Positions 1 to 9,127 of a DNA stretch of 64,000 bases are shown one piece after another; position 1 is the first letter of the stretch, and every line of letters starts with the position of its first letter. The notes beneath the pieces were generated by a model. The model made no database searches. It saw nothing but the letters and a program-made list of their open reading frames with translations, and was not told the DNA's origin. Both the position numbers and the translations under genes were made by a program. The DNA comes from CAVQRC01 sp963715045 (GTDB lineage Bacteria; Planctomycetota; Planctomycetia; Pirellulales; Lacipirellulaceae). The DNA lies in assembly GCA_963715045.1 (NCBI GenBank), contig CAVQRC010000035.1:9980-73979 (forward strand), in the 5' to 3' direction.

Positions 1-1
1 G

Positions 2-778
2 CTGGAACTGGCGATCGCGGGCGCGGAACAGTTGCCGAAGTCGCTGTGTGACGCGTTCGAAGAGAAGTTCGGGTTCCGGCCAGTCGAGGGATATGGCTGC
101 ACCGAGTTGTCACCGCTGGTGTCGGTAAATGTGCCCGCGTCACGATCGGTGAGCCACGAAGTCGACTTGAAGGAGGGCACGGTCGGTCGGCCCGTTCCGG
201 GGGTGAGCACTCGAATCGTCGATCCGGAGACATTCGAGCCGCTCGAGACGGGCGAAGCGGGCATGCTCATGGTCAAGGGTCCGAACGTCATGCTCGGCTA
301 CATGGGCGAAGCTGAGAAGACGGCGGAGGTGATCCGAGACGGGTGGTATGTGACGGGCGACATCGCCCGGCTCGACGGCGACGGATTCATCGAAATCACG
401 GGGCGATTAAGCCGATTTTCGAAGATCGGCGGCGAGATGGTGCCTCATCTGAAAATCGAGGAAGCGATTGAAGCGATTGTCGAAGCCTCGGAACGGGAGT
501 CGGGCGAGGACCACGTCGCTGACGAAGCGGCAGTTCATGTCGCGGTGACTGCGGTGAGCGACGAGCGGAAAGGAGAGCGGCTCGTGGTGCTGCACGGCAG
601 GCTGAATCTCGAACCGGATGAGATTCGAGAAGCGCTCAAGCAGGCGGGGCTGCCGAATCTGTGGATTCCCTCGGCGGATAGTTTTGTCGAGGTGGATGCG
701 ATACCGGTTCTGGGCACTGGAAAGCGAGATCTGAAGGCGATGCGAGACCTGGCCAGCGCGGCGTTCGCAGCGGCGTAG
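2..778 (+). CDS. AMP-forming acyl-ACP/acyl-CoA synthetase, C-terminal part (5' end outside window)
   Basis: This is the carboxy-terminal half of an ANL-superfamily acyl-activating enzyme, which adenylates a carboxylate and passes it to a thiol carrier. The frame is open from the first bases of the window, so the gene starts upstream; an internal TTG at 32 is not a real start. Visible family motifs are the GYGCTELSP substrate/ATP loop, the YVTGDIARLDGDGFI segment with the ribose-binding Asp, the hinge GRLSRFSKIGGEM, and the terminal GTGKRDLKAM with the probable catalytic Lys. The FSKIGGEMV hinge resembles Aas-type acyl-ACP synthetase/acylglycerophosphoethanolamine acyltransferases, so a role in recycling fatty acids into phospholipid is the best guess. 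Without the N-terminus I cannot tell whether an acyltransferase domain is fused. The family is secure, the subfamily is not. Confidence 0.85.
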   Translation: MELAIAGAEQLPKSLCDAFEEKFGFRPVEGYGCTELSPLVSVNVPASRSVSHEVDLKEGTVGRPVPGVSTRIVDPETFEPLETGEAGMLMVKGPNVMLGYMGEAEKTAEVIRDGWYVTGDIARLDGDGFIEITGRLSRFSKIGGEMVPHLKIEEAIEAIVEASERESGEDHVADEAAVHVAVTAVSDERKGERLVVLHGRLNLEPDEIREALKQAGLPNLWIPSADSFVEVDAIPVLGTGKRDLKAMRDLASAAFAAA

Positions 779-912
779 ATTGCCGATTGGCGAGCGGACA
801 GGCCACGCAGCCGGGCGACCAATTCGGAGCGTTCGTTGTCGCTAGACCGGCAACTCGCTAGGATCGGTGCCTGTTGAAGTAATGAGCAGCCCCTCGCCGT
901 TCAGGAACTCCC

Positions 913-1926
913 ATGGTCCGCCGTACGTCATCAAAGCTTTCTCCGGCCTTCACGCTGGTTGAACTACTCGTCGTGATCGCGATCATCGGGATTCTCGTCG
1001 CGCTGCTGTTGCCGGCGGTTCAATCCGCACGTGAGGCTGCCCGCAGAAGCCAGTGCCTCAACAACCTGAAGCAGATCGGGATCGCGATGTACAGCTATCA
1101 CGATACGCACAGTCAACTCCCAGAGGCGACCCCGTACGGAGGCAACACGATCGCGGGCGGAACCTGGGCAACAAACATCTTGCCCTTTCTTGAACAACAG
1201 AATCTGTATGACCAGTTCGATCTCAGTATTCCTTTCGCGTCGGCCAGATTCACCGGAGACAACACGGGCCCGAACGAGCAGGCATTGACCACGGTCATCG
1301 ACTCGTACATCTGCCCCAGCGACAACGATGCCAGTGAGCCGGTGCTATGCGGACGTGGCGACTCCTCGCAGGTTGCTGGCGGCGGCTCGGCGAATCCGCC
1401 TTGTGGGATGGGGCTGTGGTATCCCGTTTCGATTGGTCCGACCCAACCGGACGGCTGTTTCTTCTGCCCCGAACCGGCCCCCTCGTATTGCTGCCGCGGG
1501 TGCAGCTTCGGAACGATCGGCATCACGCCCCAGGGATCTTGCAGCGGCCGGGCCGACGACAGTTCGGTGGGCATGTTCTCGCGGTTTCCGGTTGGATACA
1601 AATTCGCCCAGATCACTGACGGGCTGACGCACACGATCATGGCGGGCGAAACGCTGCCGCATTGCCTGATCTGGAACTGCGCTCACTGCCCGAATTTTCC
1701 GCTCGCCAGTACGTCGGTGCCGCTCAATCACGACACCTGCGATGACGGCACCCGCGATCTGACCTGGCCCAAGACGAGCGGCTTTCGCAGCGGGCATCCC
1801 GGAGGGGCTCACTTACTGATGGGCGACGGAAGCGTGCACTTTGTGAGCGACGGCCTCGACTATCGAACGTACAACGAACTGGGCACGCGAAGCGATGGAG
1901 AAGCCGCGAGCCTGGGATCGCTGTGA
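913..1926 (+). CDS. DUF1559 pilin-like protein with H-X9-DG C-terminus
   Basis: A 337-residue protein of the large planctomycete DUF1559 family. Residues 12-45 form a type IV pilin-like leader: a basic stretch, then AFTLVELLVVIAIIGIL as a prepilin cleavage site with Glu at +5 and a long hydrophobic helix, followed by the family hallmark QSAREAARRSQC. The C-terminus carries the H-X9-DG motif (HPGGAHLLMGDG, about residues 295-306). Between them lies a Cys-rich region, presumably disulfide-stabilised outside the membrane. The leader implies processing by a prepilin peptidase and anchoring as a pseudopilin-like protein; molecular function is unknown for the family. The stop codon overlaps the start of the next gene by four bases, so the two are probably co-translated, matching a second such pair near 49-50.6 kb. 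Confidence 0.95.
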   Translation: MVRRTSSKLSPAFTLVELLVVIAIIGILVALLLPAVQSAREAARRSQCLNNLKQIGIAMYSYHDTHSQLPEATPYGGNTIAGGTWATNILPFLEQQNLYDQFDLSIPFASARFTGDNTGPNEQALTTVIDSYICPSDNDASEPVLCGRGDSSQVAGGGSANPPCGMGLWYPVSIGPTQPDGCFFCPEPAPSYCCRGCSFGTIGITPQGSCSGRADDSSVGMFSRFPVGYKFAQITDGLTHTIMAGETLPHCLIWNCAHCPNFPLASTSVPLNHDTCDDGTRDLTWPKTSGFRSGHPGGAHLLMGDGSVHFVSDGLDYRTYNELGTRSDGEAASLGSL

Positions 1927-2501
1927 GCAACTTTTCACGAACAGGAGCCAGCGGGTTGAAACGCCAGACTTACGACCGTCCAGAGCCGATCCGAAAACCA
2001 GCTCCAGCTATCAGAATCCGCGGCCGTGGGACAGGTTCATTGAGGTTTTGGGATTGGTTCTTAGGCTGGCTCGTGGCGATCGGGGCGTCGCTGGCACTCG
2101 GTTGCGACACGGGCCCCCCAAAGACGATCCCCGTGACCGGCCGCGTCACGCTCGAGGGCGGCGACTGGCCTCGTCAGGGGATGATCTATTTCGCCCCGGT
2201 AGAGCCGGCGGCCGGCTATTCAAGGCGGCCGGGCCAGGCCGACTTCGATGCGTCAGGCCAGTTCCAGGCATACACGTTCGAGAAAGGGGACGGCCTGATC
2301 CCCGGCAAGTACCGAATGAGCATCGAGTGCTGGGAAGTACCGCCCAGCATGTCTCCGCCGTCGCCCGGGAAGAGTGCGGTGCCGCCGCAATATCAGTCGG
2401 CCGCATCGAGCGGACTGACGGTCGACGTACCGCCCGTGCGTGGCGAAGCGGTCGAGCTGACACTCGATCTCGTGTCAGGCGACGGCGAGTCACGGCAGTA
2501 G
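1923..2501 (+). CDS. Predicted lipoprotein, companion of the DUF1559 gene
   Basis: A predicted exported lipoprotein of up to 192 residues. The GTG at 1923 overlaps the preceding stop (GTGA), which supports coupling. The lipobox LALGC sits near residue 60, unusually far in; the hydrophobic segment WFLGWLVAIGASLALG precedes it. The mature part begins PVTGRVTLEGG and contains GLIPGKYRMSI, the pattern of the beta-sandwich lipoproteins found beside many planctomycete DUF1559 genes (another is at 48890-49402). Residues about 21-45 are encoded by a dispersed 72-bp repeat, so a downstream start such as the TTG near 2039 would give a normal-length signal peptide. Function is unknown; a surface partner of the pilin-like protein is an inference from repeated gene pairing. 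Confidence 0.8.
   Translation: MSNFSRTGASGLKRQTYDRPEPIRKPAPAIRIRGRGTGSLRFWDWFLGWLVAIGASLALGCDTGPPKTIPVTGRVTLEGGDWPRQGMIYFAPVEPAAGYSRRPGQADFDASGQFQAYTFEKGDGLIPGKYRMSIECWEVPPSMSPPSPGKSAVPPQYQSAASSGLTVDVPPVRGEAVELTLDLVSGDGESRQ
1986..2057. repeat. 72-bp dispersed palindromic repeat, copy 1
   Basis: The element is bounded by inverted ends: CCGATCCGAAAACC on the left and GAGGTTTTGGGATTGG on the right. A second copy of identical length lies at 35745-35816, in the same orientation, with most positions matching, including the GGCCGTGGGACA core. This copy falls inside the open frame of the lipoprotein gene and would encode its N-terminal 25 or so residues unless translation starts downstream. Confidence 0.8.
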
Positions 2502-2556
2502 CGCGTCAGGGTGATCGCCACGCGTCCCCGCGCTCGCCAGGCGAACTAGTGCGTTA

Positions 2557-3462
2557 CTATCTGCTGCGGGTGAGCTCTGCGCTGCGGACGGCCGTGTCGC
2601 GATGTCCCTTCCGTTTCCCACCCGCTCGTGAAGCGTTCGAGGATTCGGTCGACGTCGTCTCTGCGAGGCGATACGTAATGTCGACCCACTCGCCGCGGAC
2701 ATCATGAGGAATCCGCTCAAGTTTGTTGGCCAGCCGTTCGATGCCGCGAGGGTTTTTCTCAGACGCCAAAGAGAGCTTGCTGAGGAACCGCGTCGTGTCT
2801 CGAAAATTGTCGTCTGCGGCTTTGCCGAGTAGCGGGTGAAACGTTCTGGCGAGCAGATCGAGCGTGGTGCGGTCGACTTTGACGAACGTGTCGAGACGAA
2901 CCGTCACATAATCGCGGTCGTTCGTTTCGCGAACCGCTCCGCTGCGGAGCAACATCACGCACTTGGCCGTGACAGGTCGCAGAAACGGTGTCCCTTCGAA
3001 CGATCCCTCGGCGTAGAGCAGGACGCGATTGTGGGCCTGTTCATTCGTATTCGAGGCGAGCACGTGCAAGACCCCGCGGGTGCCCGCACCGTCATCGGCA
3101 CGGTAGCTGTTCGTACCGGGGATCGGTTGCAGGCGGACTTTGCTGATTCCCAACACCCGCCAGACTTCGACCAGCACATGCGGGTTATCGGCAAAAAACG
3201 TGAACATGGCGGGGTCGCAGTCGAATACCTCGGTCGGCAAGCGTCGATAGAGGCATGCGTGCTGGATCACATCCAGAACTCTCTGGCGATCCGTCGCCGA
3301 AATGTCGTCGAGCTGCATCGCGGCGACGGCCTCGCTGCGGGCAGCCCTGCTGGTGGTCGCTGCGAACGACGCCTCGGCCGACCATGCAGAATCTGCCGAC
3401 GAGCTAACGCCGAGAAGCAGAGTGCATAGCGCAAGCCGAGCGCGAATGACGCCTGGTCTCAT
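2557..3462 (-). CDS. Hypothetical secreted protein
   Basis: A protein of 301 residues starting MRPGVIRARLALCTLLLGVSS, a plausible signal peptide ending near SAWSA. I chose the ATG at 3462 because AGGGGGGATCC lies directly upstream; the frame remains open much further 5' but that part overlaps the divergent HEAT-repeat gene and has no such support. The mature protein has no motif I recognise. It contains an LRPVTAKCVMLLRSG segment and a DTFVKVDRTTLDLLARTFHPLLGKAADDNF segment, and it ends in a basic, Ser/Arg-rich tail. I have the impression of a planctomycete-restricted family but cannot verify that. It is divergent from 3715 and convergent with the lipoprotein gene. Confidence 0.75.
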   Translation of the reverse strand: MRPGVIRARLALCTLLLGVSSSADSAWSAEASFAATTSRAARSEAVAAMQLDDISATDRQRVLDVIQHACLYRRLPTEVFDCDPAMFTFFADNPHVLVEVWRVLGISKVRLQPIPGTNSYRADDGAGTRGVLHVLASNTNEQAHNRVLLYAEGSFEGTPFLRPVTAKCVMLLRSGAVRETNDRDYVTVRLDTFVKVDRTTLDLLARTFHPLLGKAADDNFRDTTRFLSKLSLASEKNPRGIERLANKLERIPHDVRGEWVDITYRLAETTSTESSNASRAGGKRKGHRDTAVRSAELTRSR

Positions 3463-3714
3463 GGATCCCCCCTGTCCGAACGCTCGTCGCAGCCGCGGCT
3501 GAACCACGTTTGCGGTCATGCAAGCAACGCGCGAAGCAGTACCGGTCTTATGGGTATTTCGGACGAAGGACAGGGCCGACCCCAGCAAAATTGGCGGCGA
3601 GAGGGCAATCTGCGTTGAGTGGCGAAACCTTGCGGCCTGTCGAAGCTGCTCTTGCAGGCGGCGGGTGGTTTGCCGACAATCCGCGACCCTGTGATTTCTC
3701 AAGGACTCGTCGCG

Positions 3715-5046
3715 ATGAATTCCCGCGTGATCCGATGGCTTCGCTGCACGCGTATTCTCGTAATGCTCGGGGTCCCGTCTGCACTCGGCTGGTATGCGTG
3801 GCAGTGGTTGTCTCCGCCTGCCGGCGATCAGGCTGCCCGGCATGTTTACGCCCAGCTCGCTGAGGCCAGCGGGCCTGTCGTCATGGCCCGCCTGCAACAG
3901 CTGGGGAGTCTCGACGAGGCTGGAATCCCCTGGCTCGTCAGGGCAACCAATGCCGAGCAGGGAGTGATCGCACTTCCAGCCCGCCAGGTCCTGCGGCGCC
4001 TGGTCGCAGATTGGGAGCAGCAAGCGGTCGCCGATCAAGACTACGACCGCCTCTGGTCGCGATTCGAGAGACTTGCCGCCAGTTTGGCGGAATCGATGCC
4101 CAACCTGGGAAGTGGCGCCCAAGACATGGCGGTGGAGCTGTCGCTGCGAATGATCAATCACGGACCATCGCCGTCGCAAAGCGACGAATTGACGTGGCTC
4201 GCTGACTGCAATCGCGTGCTGCGAGCGAATACGCAACGGCGTGGCGGGTCCGGGCTGGCGGGTGCTCCAACGTTCGAAGCCGCGGCTCAGTACTCGGGTC
4301 TGCGCCCGCTGATCAATCCGGCCGCCGCGGTCGCCGGGGAAGTGACTGCGAGTGAGCTCGCAGGCGAGGTACCGGGCGGCGGCCTGGGACTGCCGACCAC
4401 TGCCGAGTTGGACGATTTGGAATTGATCTCGGAGAGACCGCCGCGAGGATCGCTGGCGAATTCACCCGGCTCAGCAGGCGTTGCGAATCCCTCCTCGGAT
4501 CCAACGTCCAATCCAACGTTGACGTGGCGGATCTGGAGAAATACACGAACTCGCCAGGACGAATCGCCATGGAATTCTGCCGCCGACGGTCAAACGCAGG
4601 CTGACTCATCGACGGGTCTGCCACCTGAGCCGAGGCCGCTCACCGATGACGCCACGGACCGTCGCCCTCTCAAAGACCAGAGCGTTTCCGCGTTGCTCGA
4701 CCGGCTGCGTGCCGGCCCCGAAGAACAGGCCGTGGCCGCTGCCGAAGAGCTGAAGTCGCGGGGCATCACGGCCAATCAGATTCGCGTGTTCGAGCTGTAT
4801 CGCTCGCGGGACGCCTCCGACCGCGTCACCTTGGTCGAGCTGCTGCCACGGTTGAGCGGGATCGACGTGAGATACTGGTTGCTGGAATTATCCCGCGACG
4901 CGGATTCCGACGTGCGGTACGCGGCCATCAGCAGGTTGGCGACTTCGCGTGATCCGCTGTTGCGAGAGCAGCTTTATGAGGCTGCGATCCGCGACGCGGA
5001 TCCGCGTATCGCGGGGCTCGCGCGGCAACTTGCGAGTGGCTTGTAG
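3715..5046 (+). CDS. Membrane-anchored HEAT-repeat protein
   Basis: A 443-residue protein starting at the ATG at 3715, preceded by AAGGACTCGTCGCG as ribosome site. Residues about 10-28 (TRILVMLGVPSALGWYAWQW) look like a signal anchor. The first half has helical segments (for example DQAARHVYAQLAEASGPVVMARLQQLGSLDEAGIPWLVRA), then a low-complexity Ser/Thr/Pro linker around residues 230-320. The last 110 residues contain HEAT/Armadillo-like helical pairs, clearest in DVRYWLLELSRDADSDVRYAAISRLATSRDP and the following DADPRIAGLARQ. Such repeats usually form protein-binding scaffolds. No catalytic motif is visible. It converges on the SH3 protein gene with 27 bases between them. Confidence 0.8.
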   Translation: MNSRVIRWLRCTRILVMLGVPSALGWYAWQWLSPPAGDQAARHVYAQLAEASGPVVMARLQQLGSLDEAGIPWLVRATNAEQGVIALPARQVLRRLVADWEQQAVADQDYDRLWSRFERLAASLAESMPNLGSGAQDMAVELSLRMINHGPSPSQSDELTWLADCNRVLRANTQRRGGSGLAGAPTFEAAAQYSGLRPLINPAAAVAGEVTASELAGEVPGGGLGLPTTAELDDLELISERPPRGSLANSPGSAGVANPSSDPTSNPTLTWRIWRNTRTRQDESPWNSAADGQTQADSSTGLPPEPRPLTDDATDRRPLKDQSVSALLDRLRAGPEEQAVAAAEELKSRGITANQIRVFELYRSRDASDRVTLVELLPRLSGIDVRYWLLELSRDADSDVRYAAISRLATSRDPLLREQLYEAAIRDADPRIAGLARQLASGL

Positions 5047-5073
5047 CAGCCGCGACCCCGGCACGACGCACGC

Positions 5074-6582
5074 TTATCGCAAGGCGGTCTGAATCGGTGT
5101 AACCCGGGCTGCAGTGACGTGATCGCGTTTGTAGTCGACCATAAACCCGCGAGTTCCCGTCACGCCGACCATACGCCCGATGAAGGGCTGCAGATTGACG
5201 CCGGGACTGGGCGTGATGAACGAGACTACATCGTTGTTCTTGTCGACCAGGGCATACCGCGGTGCGTCGCGGCGGCGTGAGACAACGGTTCTGAGAATTC
5301 CCTGTCCATCGAACCGCGGTCGCTCTTGCGACGTCGCGGGCTGGTCTTCAGGGATCATAACGACTTCGCTGTCTCCTCGCGGAACAACCCTGATGTCGTT
5401 TTCGCGCGGGGGCAGGTCGACGGAGGTTCGCGGGCGGTTCCGTTGAGCCGCGCGGACAGGCGGCTGTCGACCAGGCATTAGTCGGCGGTCAGCCATTCGC
5501 GTCTCAACGAATGGCACTGCGTCGGCTGGTGGAACGACCTCGACGCGTTCGGATGTCCAGGCGGCGTCGCCGTCCAGGGCCATCCGTCGGCTGTAGATGT
5601 CGTCGAGTCGCGCGATCCGTTCGCCGAGTCGGACCGCCTGTTCCTGGAGCTCATACGTCGGAGCGATCCCGGCCATGGTGTCGATTTCGTGAAGCAGCCG
5701 ATCGGCGTACCATTGCGACGCGTCGGCGGCGACCATCAAGGCCACATCCTGCTCGACATCCATGAGTTGCCGTTCGAATTCTACTGCCGTCGGCACGGCT
5801 TGTTGCGGCGGTGGTACCGATTCGGTGACGGATCGCCCGGGACGCTGCCAGCGCTTGGTTGGATCGCCGTCGGACTGGTGTAGTGTCTGGCCGTCGGAAT
5901 CCTGGGCCACCGACGATGTGGCCGGCAGCCATCGCGAGACGCGGGGCGCTGGCTCGCGAGTCGGCTCCCGAATTACCCGACGCGGCTCGGCAATCGGCTC
6001 AGGGTTCGGCTCGACCCTCGGCTCCCGCTTCGCTTGTCGATAAATGAGCGGTGGCGTTTCGTGACGGACGAGCTGCACTTCCGACGAGTCCACGGTCGCA
6101 GGCAATTCGAGATCCTCACGATCAATCCAGCGGAACTCGCCCGACGGAGGAGCGACCTTGTACCAGGTCTGGCCGCCGCCGTTATAGGTGTCGAGCACTT
6201 GCAGCACCTCTCCGCGTTGGAGACGAACATGGACCGAAGTCCGCACATTGCTGAAGCGGCTGCCGATGCGGGAAGGCGCGTGGTCGTCGGTGACTTCGGC
6301 GAGTTGGTCATCGACCAAAGCGACGTGTCGCGACGAAACCCAGCTGAAACTGTTCCGCGGCGGACGAATCGCGCACCAACCACCCGATTCGTGCCCATAG
6401 ACTTCGACGACGGTGTCGGCGGCCAGTCTGTCGGTGGGATAGTAGTCGTCACCCGGTCCGCTTCGGACATGCGCGCCGGCGTTTCGAACGCGGGCCGAGT
6501 AGGGATAGGCCGGTTCATCGGCCGCCACAGCAGTGGCCGACGCCAGTAAGATTGCAGTGATCATGATGCGTGCAATCGCCAT
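5074..6582 (-). CDS. Secreted protein with two bacterial SH3 domains
   Basis: A 502-residue protein. The ATG at 6582 is preceded by a GGAG ribosome site and starts a clear signal peptide (MAIARIMITAILLASATAVAADE). Two SH3b-like domains follow: the first spans about residues 25-90 with AGAHVRSGPGDDYYPTDRL and a GWCAIRPP strand, the second about 100-165 with TSVHVRLQRGEVLQVLD and a TWYKVAPPSGEFRW core. SH3b domains often bind cell-wall peptides. The middle is Arg/Pro-rich and probably disordered, with a helical region near residues 290-350. The C-terminus (GILRTVVSRRRDAPRYALVDKNN and INLQPFIGRMVGVTG-like strands) looks like a small beta-barrel. A periplasmic or surface role is inferred; the exact function is unknown. 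Confidence 0.82.
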   Translation of the reverse strand: MAIARIMITAILLASATAVAADEPAYPYSARVRNAGAHVRSGPGDDYYPTDRLAADTVVEVYGHESGGWCAIRPPRNSFSWVSSRHVALVDDQLAEVTDDHAPSRIGSRFSNVRTSVHVRLQRGEVLQVLDTYNGGGQTWYKVAPPSGEFRWIDREDLELPATVDSSEVQLVRHETPPLIYRQAKREPRVEPNPEPIAEPRRVIREPTREPAPRVSRWLPATSSVAQDSDGQTLHQSDGDPTKRWQRPGRSVTESVPPPQQAVPTAVEFERQLMDVEQDVALMVAADASQWYADRLLHEIDTMAGIAPTYELQEQAVRLGERIARLDDIYSRRMALDGDAAWTSERVEVVPPADAVPFVETRMADRRLMPGRQPPVRAAQRNRPRTSVDLPPRENDIRVVPRGDSEVVMIPEDQPATSQERPRFDGQGILRTVVSRRRDAPRYALVDKNNDVVSFITPSPGVNLQPFIGRMVGVTGTRGFMVDYKRDHVTAARVTPIQTALR

Positions 6583-7102
6583 CGCCAACTCCAGAGGTCG
6601 CCAGGATCCTGGTCGCAAGGAGACAAGAACTGCCAGAAAAGAGAGGCAGCGACTTTTAGAGGATTGTTCGCGGCGGCTCAATGCCGATTCGGAATCGCTA
6701 GCTTGTCGTCCTGATACACCGTAGCAGGGCAGCGGCCGATCTGATCACCACGGCTGTTCTTCGGCTGCGTGTAGACTCGACACTCCGTGGCGGGATCACG
6801 GCAGTCCAGATCGCCGCGGCCATCCGCGGCTCGGGTCACGGAGTGCCCCGACTACGTGTAGACACGACACTCCGTGGCGGGAGCACGGCAGTCCAGATCG
6901 CCGCGGCCATCCGCGGCCCGTGTCACGGAGTGACCCGACTACGTGTAGACACGACACTCCGTGGCGGGATCACGGCAGTCCAGATCGCCGCGGCCATCCG
7001 CGGCTCGGGTCACGGAGTGCCCCGGCTACGTGTAGACGTGACACGATTCGACGCCTGCTGTTACGATGAACCGCGGGGAAGGCAGGCTTCGGAACAGGCA
7101 CG
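6583..7102. other. Intergenic region with tandem repeats upstream of kinase gene
   Basis: This 520-base gap separates the divergent SH3 and kinase genes. Its central part is the 87-bp tandem array described separately. The rest (6583-6770 and 7032-7102) shows no RNA gene or convincing coding frame. Both promoters must lie here or within the repeats. Confidence 0.6.
6771..7031. repeat. Three tandem copies of an 87-bp repeat
   Basis: The marker GTAGAC recurs at 6771, 6858, 6945 and 7032, exactly 87 bases apart, giving three full units. Each unit opens with GACACTCCGTGGCGGG and closes with GTCACGGAGTG followed by an ACTACGTG- or GCTACGTG-type end, so the two ends are imperfect inverted repeats of one another. 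The interior contains CCGCGGCCATCCGCGG, itself near-palindromic. The units are nearly identical. The same ends flank the 130-bp repeat at 11542-11928 although the interiors differ. Confidence 0.92.
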
Positions 7103-9082
7103 ATGATGCAATTCGAACACTTGGGGCCATATAAGGTCGGTGAAAAACTCGGTAAGGGTGGGATGGGAGCCGTCTACCGAGCCGTTCACAAAGAGACCGG
7201 ACAACCGGCCGCGATCAAGGTCCTGGCGCCCCAACTCGCGATGGCTGAGGGTTTTCGCGAACGCTTCGAGGCCGAAATCGACTCACTCAAGAAGCTCGAT
7301 CACCCCGGGATCGTCCGGCTGTACGGGTATGGTGAGCAGGACGGATTCCTGTTCTACGCCATGGAACTGATCGACGGCACGAGCCTCGAAGACGAACTGG
7401 CGCAGGGGCGTCGATTCAACTGGCGGGAAGTGACAAGCATCGGCATTCAAATTTGCCGCGCGCTCAAACACGCCCACGATCACGGGATCGTGCATCGCGA
7501 CATCAAGCCGGCCAACCTGCTCCTCGACAAGACCGAAAAGATCAAGATCGCCGACTTCGGCATCGCCCGCCTGTTCGGAGGGACCCAATTGACAACTGCC
7601 GGAGGGGTCCTGGGAACGGCCGACTACATGTCGCCCGAACAAGCCGACGGTAAGAACGTCACGGAGCGTTGCGATCAGTACAGCCTGGGCGGCGTGATGT
7701 ACGCGTTGCTCGCCGGGCGACCACCGTTTCGTGGAAAAAACCTGCCCGAAATGCTGCAACTGCAGCGGTTCGCCGAGCCCGAACCGGTCCGCCGTTATGC
7801 CAGCGAGACGCCCGAGCAACTCGAGCGGCTGATCATGCAGTTGCTGTCGAAAGATCCTGCCGCGCGATTCCCCAACACGCTTGTTCTCGCCCGGCACATG
7901 GAGGCCATGTTACGGGCCCTCTCCCGACCTGCGGCGGATGACTTCGACATCGCGACAGGTGATACCAAGGTCACGATCGACGACGGCTACGCCGAATCGA
8001 CATTCGCCCGCGGTCCGACGCGGGTGGCCGAGCAGCTCGACGATGAAGATGAATACGAGCTGATGGAGCAGGAGACTCTGACTCCCTCCATCGGCGTGCC
8101 ATCGACACCGGATGTGACGATGGAAGCCCCGCAGGGACTGACCGGCCCGCTCACACAGCCAGTCGGCAGCGGTGACGATCTCGAATTGGAACGGCCGACG
8201 GCATCGTCCAGATCGGGCGAATCTCAACCCGTGCCGCGGCAGACTCATTTCACGACGGTTGAAGAAGAAGCGTTGCTGGCCGCCGAAGAAGGCCGCCAAC
8301 CCTGGTACGTCACGTTGTCGCAGCTGATCGTGTTGTCGGGTGTGCTCGCTGCGGTGGCCTACGGGCTGTGGTATTTCTCCCGTCCTGCGACGGCCGACCA
8401 GTTGTACGCCCAGATCACTGAAGCCGCGTTGACTGGTTCGAGCAAGAGCCTTCGCGCGGCTGAGAAACACGTCGCTGCGTTCATCGAACGGTTTCCCGAG
8501 GATCGACGGATCGAGGAAGTGGTCGGCTACCAGGAACAGATCGAACTTTCGCGAACGGAAGATCAACTGGGAAGTGTCTCGCAGCGATTGGGCGGAACGC
8601 GGGCACTGCTTCCGATCGAACAGATGTATCTCGAGGCGCAGCGGGTGGCCGAAGTGGATCTCACGGCAGCGCTCGCCCGGGTCGATGCGATTCTCACGCT
8701 CTACGACCGGGGTGACTTGACCGCTCCCGGGAGTGGCGACGACGACGATGATGACACGGTACCATTTTTCAGTCGCATGCGACGATCGATCCTGCTTGTC
8801 CGTCGCCTGCGAGAGGATCTCCAGCAGCGAAGCAAAATCGAATCCGACAACCAGATGCCAACGCTCCGACAGCGACTGGCCGAAGCACAGGTGTTGGCCG
8901 CGGAAGACCCCCGCGAAGCCGAGGCCATGTTCAACGCGATCGTACTGCTCTACGCTGATAAGGATTGGGCAGCAGATGTCGTCGCCGCCGCCCGCGATGG
9001 CCTCGCGGCCCTTCCCGAACCGACGTCTGGCGACGACGCGGTGGTCGAGCAGCCCGAGCATCAGACCGCGGTCGAGCAGTAA
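7103..9082 (+). CDS. Membrane-bound Hanks-type Ser/Thr protein kinase
   Basis: A 659-residue kinase. The catalytic domain spans about residues 10-270: glycine loop GKGGMGAVYRA (17-27), ATP-anchoring Lys39 in PAAIKVL, HRDIKPANLLL with catalytic HRD at 131-133, DFG at 151-153 and the YMSPEQADG activation segment. All key residues are present, so it should be active. A long acidic linker follows, then one transmembrane helix at about 407-425 (LIVLSGVLAAVAYGLWYF), and an outer-side helical domain to the end that includes a DDDDDD run near residue 545. The topology puts the kinase in the cytoplasm and a sensor-like helical domain outside. No ligand motif is recognisable. It lies directly upstream of hemB, 45 bases away, which may be incidental. 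Confidence 0.95.
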   Translation: MMQFEHLGPYKVGEKLGKGGMGAVYRAVHKETGQPAAIKVLAPQLAMAEGFRERFEAEIDSLKKLDHPGIVRLYGYGEQDGFLFYAMELIDGTSLEDELAQGRRFNWREVTSIGIQICRALKHAHDHGIVHRDIKPANLLLDKTEKIKIADFGIARLFGGTQLTTAGGVLGTADYMSPEQADGKNVTERCDQYSLGGVMYALLAGRPPFRGKNLPEMLQLQRFAEPEPVRRYASETPEQLERLIMQLLSKDPAARFPNTLVLARHMEAMLRALSRPAADDFDIATGDTKVTIDDGYAESTFARGPTRVAEQLDDEDEYELMEQETLTPSIGVPSTPDVTMEAPQGLTGPLTQPVGSGDDLELERPTASSRSGESQPVPRQTHFTTVEEEALLAAEEGRQPWYVTLSQLIVLSGVLAAVAYGLWYFSRPATADQLYAQITEAALTGSSKSLRAAEKHVAAFIERFPEDRRIEEVVGYQEQIELSRTEDQLGSVSQRLGGTRALLPIEQMYLEAQRVAEVDLTAALARVDAILTLYDRGDLTAPGSGDDDDDDTVPFFSRMRRSILLVRRLREDLQQRSKIESDNQMPTLRQRLAEAQVLAAEDPREAEAMFNAIVLLYADKDWAADVVAAARDGLAALPEPTSGDDAVVEQPEHQTAVEQ

Positions 9083-9127
9083 CGATTCGGCGGTACCGAA
9101 CTCAATTTCCACGAAGTTGCGGATGCC

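Noticed and set aside
3463..4236. A long N-terminal extension of the minus-strand hypothetical gene.
   Set aside because: It overlaps the HEAT-repeat gene antisense, whereas ATG 3462 has both a ribosome site and a signal peptide.
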